Shown: piece by piece, positions 59,780-64,000 of the stretch
How positions within the stretch are numbered: the stretch's first letter is position 1
Layout of the letters: each line of letters begins with the position of its first letter
NCBI GenBank assembly: GCA_003134685.1
Contig: PLCA01000016.1
Span: 118,406-182,405, forward strand
Direction: 5' to 3'
DNA length: 64,000 nt
Source: Gemmatimonadota bacterium
GTDB taxonomy: Bacteria > Gemmatimonadota > Gemmatimonadetes > Gemmatimonadales > Gemmatimonadaceae
Notes under the pieces: model-generated
The model's input: the letters and a program-made list of their open reading frames with translations, nothing else
What the model was told of the DNA's origin: nothing
Databases searched by the model: none
Program-made: the position numbers and the translations under genes

Positions 59780-60628
59780 CTAGAACGGCGAGACGATATC
59801 CATCAGTGCCACTTTCTTGTAGCCGGCGGGGATCGAGAAGAGCGATTCTGGTACGACTCTCTTTTCGTAGTTCAGAGTTTCGAGTGACATATGCTGCGTA
59901 CGGGCGCCGGCCGCGGTCGTAGCCGTGGTTGCAGTGACCGTCTTCAACGTCGTTCCACACTTCGCCAACCGCTTGGCCACCTTGGCTGTCTGCTCGGCCA
60001 TGGCTTCCGCTCCGGGAATCGTGCGAGTCATGGAGCGGAGGCGGGCCGAAGTCGATTTCGTTCGTACCGAATCGCGCTCCGTGGAATCCGATGCCAGGTC
60101 CGGCGCGACATACAGATCTGTTGTCACCGCCGTTGCCCGGACGCTTGTGTCGCCGAACATGGTCATCGTCATGCGCGATGTGGAATGCGTGCGAAAATGA
60201 AGAGTCTTGTGCCCGGCGATGGTCGGGCCGGGTCCAATGCTGTCTATCGTTGCACTGTCGCCTGTTGGTTCGAATTTCATCGCCACGCCAGCGATTCCCG
60301 CGCTCGACATAATCGAAGATTGTTTCATCTCAGCGTAAATCTTTCTTGCGGAATCCATGAAAATTATGGTCATGTCGCTGTCACCCGTCATCATCAACTC
60401 TGTCAGCCCGGGTCGAAAGACCGGTGAGGCCGCGGCAGTCGAGCTGATATAGTCCACGCGAACCCTCTCCTTGGACGTGACAGTGCGTGAGAGGATCGTG
60501 TCGGACTTTCCGGCTACTGCTTCCATTATCGTGCGCTGATCAACGACGACAGCTTTCGTTTGGGCAGCGGCAGCGGCGGCAAAGCTGGTTACAGCAATCG
60601 GACATATCAGGGCACGCATCGTCAACAT
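59780..60628 (-). CDS. Secreted protein, DUF4412-like
   Basis: About 282 aa from ATG 60628 (GGAG eight bases before). Signal peptide MRALICPIAVTSFAAAAAAQ after a short leader; then SDTILSRTVTSKERVRVDYI, LMMTGDSDMTIIFMDSARKI and GHKTLHFRTHSTSRMTMTMF, a pattern (beta strands with conserved MDSxxKxY) like DUF4412 proteins of unknown function exported to the periplasm. The C-terminus VVPESLFSIPAGYKKVAL supports this. Divergent from the beta-helix gene. Confidence 0.68.
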   Translation of the reverse strand: MLTMRALICPIAVTSFAAAAAAQTKAVVVDQRTIMEAVAGKSDTILSRTVTSKERVRVDYISSTAAASPVFRPGLTELMMTGDSDMTIIFMDSARKIYAEMKQSSIMSSAGIAGVAMKFEPTGDSATIDSIGPGPTIAGHKTLHFRTHSTSRMTMTMFGDTSVRATAVTTDLYVAPDLASDSTERDSVRTKSTSARLRSMTRTIPGAEAMAEQTAKVAKRLAKCGTTLKTVTATTATTAAGARTQHMSLETLNYEKRVVPESLFSIPAGYKKVALMDIVSPF

Positions 60629-60704
60629 CCGGTAACTCCAAACAGGGGTTGTCATCTCAATCTATGCTCCGCGGTTCACTCACGCTGTCGCCGACCGTCT
60701 TGTA

Positions 60705-62429
60705 ATGATCGATCAGGGGCAGCAGGACCAACTCGACCGATCAGTACGACTCTCCGAGTCCTTCGACCCCGCGCTTTACAACTTGATTCTAAGCGAGCTT
60801 ACAGCGGGTAAAGTGGTAACTGGGACAGGCGGTGGACTCACGATGTCCACGATCTCAACTGCCGCCGCTGTGGCGTTGCCAGGTGCAGGTCGAACCGTGC
60901 CGACGCTTTCAGCCTACCTCGCCAACAACGCCGTCCTGAATCTCAAGGACTTCGGTGGAGTCGTAGATGGAGCCACAGACGACACGGCCGCACTTCTCGC
61001 GACAGTGGCCGCGGCTCCTGCCGGCGGCTCTACTATCCTCATTCCGGGCTTCGCTAAAATCTCGGGAACCATCACGATCAATACGCCCGACGTGACGGTG
61101 ATAGGCCCGGGGACTTCGGGCGGAATAATTCCGGCCAATGCGACCTTTAACCCGTTCACGCTTGGCCCTCTGGCTCACCGCTGCAAGTTCCTGAACATGT
61201 GGATCAAAGGAGCAGCCGTTGACGCTACCACCATTCAGTTCGGGATCTACACGAATGCCTTGGCAGCACCCGACGATGTAGAAATCGCGGGCTGCTTCTT
61301 CGGGAATCCTCTAATCGGTGGCGTGAACTCGCTTAACTCAGCCATCAAGATCGACGGTGGCAACGGGTGGAACGTCCACCACTGCAAGGCCAAATATCTC
61401 TGGGGCACGATTTCAAATACCGGCTATGGGATTCTCGCCGGGACAACCAACAAACTGCACGCGCACGACAACGAATTCCTGGGTACCACAGGCCGCGGTC
61501 GGCACGCTGTCTATCTCTCGGGCGGTTGTACGTATTGCGATGTCCACGACAATCATGCTGAGAACCTGGCCGAAGACGGGTTCCCGATATTCTCAACAAG
61601 TATCCAGGCCGCGGGAATCGGGAACCACGTCCACAACAACGTGGCTATCAACTGCGGCCAGTTAACGGCCGGGAGTGCTGCCTTCTCGGTATCCGGGAAC
61701 TCGAGCCGGAACATCATCGAGAACAACCTGGCGGTCAACTTCCAAGGCAATGGCTATATCGTAGCGGCTTTGGGAGTGGCTGCGATTACAGACGGCAACA
61801 TCTTCCGTAACAACTGGTCCTATTTCTCCCAGTGGTACGGAATTCTGAACGAGGGTGCCCAGAACACCGACATCTTCGGCAACACCTTCGCTGAATCTTC
61901 ACGGAGTGGCAGCAACAACTACGCGGCGATAGCGGTTCGTCCGAGCGGAGCGGTGCCCAGTTCAGGTGTGACTGTTCGAGACAACAAGGGTACCGGGGTT
62001 CTTCTGAGAGCGGGCATGGATCTCACGGGTGCCGTTCTCGCTACCGGCCTTCGAGTGGATAACAACTATTTCCCCGATGGGGTCACGTCCAAGATCGATA
62101 ATCCCAACAACGTCTTGTTCTCCGGGCAGAACAACGACTTTGGCCTCCCTTCCTACTCGGGCAACCAGGGCGACGTGAGCGTAACACTTCGGGTCGGTCG
62201 GGACGCGGAAGTCGATCTCTTCGCTTCCAGCCTGACAGCGAATCGGACAGTAACGCTGGACACGGTGAGCGCGTACAGTGGGGCCAAGTTCCGGATCGTG
62301 AGGACGGGCCTCGGTGCGTTCACTCTCGACGTAGGCGGCCTCAAAACCATTCCGATCTCGACCGTGGCTTTCGTGGATGTGCAGTATGAGAGCGGTGCGT
62401 GGAAACTCAGCGGATACGGGACGCTATGA
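60705..62429 (+). CDS. Right-handed beta-helix protein, phage tailspike/pectate-lyase-like
   Basis: 574 aa without a signal peptide. Residues about 78-130 show the pectate-lyase-3 entry (LKDFGGVVDGATDDTAALLA, GGSTILIPGFAKISGTITIN), followed by short repeating coils rich in Asn and Gly (NGWNVHHCKAKYLWGTISNT, NKLHAHDNEFLGTTGRGRHA, NIFRNNWSYFSQWYGILNEG) over 300 residues. The C-terminal 100 residues are a separate beta domain ending VQYESGAWKLSGYGTL. The N-terminus (SVRLSESFDPALYNLILSEL) looks like a tail-attachment segment. It could be a prophage tailspike or depolymerase, but no other phage gene is nearby. No ribosome site is obvious before ATG 60705. Confidence 0.78.
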   Translation: MIDQGQQDQLDRSVRLSESFDPALYNLILSELTAGKVVTGTGGGLTMSTISTAAAVALPGAGRTVPTLSAYLANNAVLNLKDFGGVVDGATDDTAALLATVAAAPAGGSTILIPGFAKISGTITINTPDVTVIGPGTSGGIIPANATFNPFTLGPLAHRCKFLNMWIKGAAVDATTIQFGIYTNALAAPDDVEIAGCFFGNPLIGGVNSLNSAIKIDGGNGWNVHHCKAKYLWGTISNTGYGILAGTTNKLHAHDNEFLGTTGRGRHAVYLSGGCTYCDVHDNHAENLAEDGFPIFSTSIQAAGIGNHVHNNVAINCGQLTAGSAAFSVSGNSSRNIIENNLAVNFQGNGYIVAALGVAAITDGNIFRNNWSYFSQWYGILNEGAQNTDIFGNTFAESSRSGSNNYAAIAVRPSGAVPSSGVTVRDNKGTGVLLRAGMDLTGAVLATGLRVDNNYFPDGVTSKIDNPNNVLFSGQNNDFGLPSYSGNQGDVSVTLRVGRDAEVDLFASSLTANRTVTLDTVSAYSGAKFRIVRTGLGAFTLDVGGLKTIPISTVAFVDVQYESGAWKLSGYGTL

Positions 62430-62469
62430 CCGCGCGAATGGTTCGGAGTCCCTCACCGATAGAGGATGC

Positions 62470-62676
62470 TTACCCGCCAAGCTCTAGCGTTTCTGCCATT
62501 TTTGTTAGGGCCGCCATCACCCCGCGTACTCCGATTGGATTGGTAGGATGCTCCAGATGGAACGAGTCCATGTCTGACTCAATTCCGTGTCGCTTAAACG
62601 CCTCCGAGATCGCAAGAGCGCGTCCGAGGGCCTTTCCCTGGTCTGTTTTGCGACACATTTGTGTGAATAATTTCAT
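62470..62676 (-). CDS. Small hypothetical protein (68 aa)
   Basis: The frame MKLFTQMCRKTDQGKALGRA continues AISEAFKRHGIESDMDSFHL and ends MAALTKMAETLELGG. Composition is protein-like, with an amphipathic helix at each end, and codons are less G/C-biased than the core genes. No clear ribosome site. Possibly a phage or accessory gene. Confidence 0.45.
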   Translation of the reverse strand: MKLFTQMCRKTDQGKALGRALAISEAFKRHGIESDMDSFHLEHPTNPIGVRGVMAALTKMAETLELGG

Positions 62677-62811
62677 GTTTTTAGGGGACTTTTGACACTG
62701 TAAATCGTCTTATTAACGGGGGCAGGGCTGTACGCAGGCCCGGACCAAATAGCCCGCTTTTCAGGCAGGGCGCGTTTCAAGGAAGCACAAACCTTTCATT
62801 GGGAATCCAAG

Positions 62812-63348
62812 ATGCGGTCGACCTATTCATTTGCAGCCGTATTGCTCGGAACTCTGATTAGCGCAGGTCAAGTCGGTGCTCAGTGCAGCGGCAACGCGGG
62901 CACTTGCAATACGACGAATACGGCCTCCGTAACCGTTGGTGCGCTCGTCAAGCTTGGAATGAGCGCCAGCACGACTTCCCTCACATCGCCGACCGCGGAC
63001 CAGGTCGATATTGGCGCATTGGTGGCTGATGTTGGACCAACCTTCACCATAAAGGCAAACCGCAGCTGGACGATGAACATCAAGTCCGGCAATGCAGCCA
63101 ACTGGACGTACGTTGGATCGAACGCAGGCGTAAAGTCTATTGCTGATCTGACGTGGTCAAATGCTGTCGCGGGAACCTACGCCGCGCTCACTTCGAGCGA
63201 CGCCGTATTCACGAGCGGCGCAAGCGCATCAGGCGGAACAGCTGCATCGGCCTTTTTCAAGACGAATTATCCTGCCGGCTTCACGAACGCGGCGAATGCC
63301 CCAGGCACGTACAGTTTACCCGTTGTTTTCACTCTAACAGCGCCCTAA
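62812..63348 (+). CDS. Secreted pilin-partner protein, copy B
   Basis: 178 aa paralogue of the gene at 49211. Signal peptide (FAAVLLGTLISAGQVGAQ), Cys pair CSGNAGTC, then TVGALVKLGMSASTTSLTSP, TADQVDIGALVADVGPTFTI, KANRSWTMNIKSGNAANWTY and the end GTYSLPVVFTLTAP. Conserved blocks are spread over the whole length, so the whole domain was duplicated, with the next gene. It lies 43 bases before the third pilin. Confidence 0.85.
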   Translation: MRSTYSFAAVLLGTLISAGQVGAQCSGNAGTCNTTNTASVTVGALVKLGMSASTTSLTSPTADQVDIGALVADVGPTFTIKANRSWTMNIKSGNAANWTYVGSNAGVKSIADLTWSNAVAGTYAALTSSDAVFTSGASASGGTAASAFFKTNYPAGFTNAANAPGTYSLPVVFTLTAP

Positions 63349-63391
63349 CTGGTCTGATGGGTGCTGTCCAACCGCTTACGGAGACACAAAA

Positions 63392-63757
63392 ATGAGCAAT
63401 AAAAAGGGTTTTACACTTATCGAGCTTCTGATTGTAGTCGTCATCATCGGCATTCTAGCCGCAATCGCGATTCCTAAGTTTGCGAACACGAAGGACAAGG
63501 CGTATGTCGCAGCGATGAAGTCTGACATGCGTAATCTGGCCACCTACGAAGAGCAATACGCCGCTGACAACAACGGTGCCTACTTCGGTGGAACCGCGAC
63601 CACTGCGGCTCCTCTGCAGGGCTTCACGCCGTCGCAGAATGTGACGGTCATTGCAGTCAACATTGTCGGGCCGCCGCTTGCTTGGACCGCAACCGCGACC
63701 CACTCGCAGTCAGCAAAGGTCTGCTCGAATACGACCGGTGTGATCGTCTGCGTCTAA
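63392..63757 (+). CDS. Type IV major pilin-like protein, copy 3
   Basis: 121 aa prepilin with leader MSNKKG and mature FTLIELLIVVVIIGILAAIA; the globular part is PLQGFTPSQNVTVIAVNIVG and ends with Cys pair VCSNTTGVIVC. At base level it is closest to copy 2: the first 30 or so bases after the leader are the same. It forms a bicistronic unit with the partner upstream and is closed by a terminator. Confidence 0.95.
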   Translation: MSNKKGFTLIELLIVVVIIGILAAIAIPKFANTKDKAYVAAMKSDMRNLATYEEQYAADNNGAYFGGTATTAAPLQGFTPSQNVTVIAVNIVGPPLAWTATATHSQSAKVCSNTTGVIVCV

Positions 63758-63787
63758 AGAGAGGCGTTGGAGATTTGGGTTAGGATA

Positions 63788-63822
63788 GAAACGGGGGCGG
63801 TGTGGTGACGCCCCCGTTTTCT
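63788..63822 (+). terminator. Intrinsic terminator of pilin module 3
   Basis: AACGGGGGCG and CGCCCCCGTT form a 10-bp stem around GTGTGGTGA, followed by TTCT. The following 140 bases to the next start hold nothing recognised. Confidence 0.85.
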
Positions 63823-63962
63823 ATTGCCATCTCTTAGTCGCAGTTTCGGTGCGCAGGCCAGTCGCTTCTCCGGCGATAACTGATCCGTTGCAACCATCAT
63901 CATTGCCATTCCTGATTTGTCGTACCGTTCAAAACGTAAGGGTGACCATCAGGAGGAAGCGA

Positions 63963-64000
63963 ATGAAACTCACGTCTGAGACGCCGGTAGTAACTCGGCG
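63963..64000 (+). CDS. Start of an unidentified gene, cut by window edge
   Basis: ATG 63963 is preceded by a very strong ribosome site (AGGAGG, about six bases before). Only MKLTSETPVVTR is inside the window; nothing more can be said. Confidence 0.5.
   Translation, partial: MKLTSETPVVTR

Noticed and set aside
1-64000. CRISPR array
   Set aside because: No series of equally spaced identical repeats was found in any part of the window.

Overview
The window looks like a chromosomal segment of a high-GC, Gram-negative, didermic bacterium, most likely a member of the Gemmatimonadota. I infer this from the gene mix (a SusC/SusD pair, a DUF5916 carbohydrate-binding/beta-barrel protein, an HEIGH-type metalloprotease with a long proline/glycine linker, a split PntAA/PntAB/PntB transhydrogenase, many small secreted proteins) and from codon use. 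No marker gene such as 16S rRNA is present, so the phylum call is an inference.

Positions 1-20.7 kb are mostly housekeeping and regulation: a truncated NtrY-like histidine kinase, a NYN/LOTUS RNA-binding protein, a 3-methyladenine glycosylase, the tdh-kbl threonine catabolism operon, a tiny histone H1-like protein, an ATP-grasp ligase/metallopeptidase pair, a methyltransferase-like gene, a PAS hybrid kinase next to a LuxR-type regulator, a DcmR/MEDS-type sensor, mutM, an RlmI-like rRNA methyltransferase, an HD-GYP phosphodiesterase, and the run thiE-mltG-ruvX-rho.

Positions 20.9-37 kb carry an orphan MCE (MlaD) protein, pntAA-pntAB-pntB, a rhomboid protease, tRNA-Arg(CCG), isocitrate dehydrogenase, a 200-nt near-palindrome, an amidase, an acetyltransferase, a cupin-SDR pair, an ECF sigma/anti-sigma pair, a DUF5916 protein followed by a decayed sialidase-like 3' end, and a zinc-ribbon protein. 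From 37 to 50 kb there is an O-antigen-ligase/pilin-glycosylase-like protein beside a type IV pilin, a stand-alone IS110/Piv-type Transposase_20 protein, a two-component system, a SusC/SusD pair, tRNA-Pro(CGG), and a second pilin preceded by a secreted partner. A metalloprotease, a DUF2339 membrane protein and a frameshifted isoprenylcysteine methyltransferase-like gene follow to 55.3 kb.

From 55.4 kb to the end the region looks accessory. Two 44-nt 3' halves of tRNA genes (Arg-ACG at 55404 and Ile-GAU at 59465) are both broken at the same tRNA position and both point the same way, as expected for attachment-site remnants of tyrosine-recombinase elements. Between and beyond them lie small lipoproteins of unknown function, an integral membrane protein, a beta-helix tailspike-like protein without other phage genes, and a third pilin with its own copy of the secreted partner. 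The most unusual themes are the dispersed pilin plus secreted-partner module, its proximity to a Piv/IS110-like protein, and the paired tRNA-half junctions. No integrase, CRISPR array or rRNA was found.
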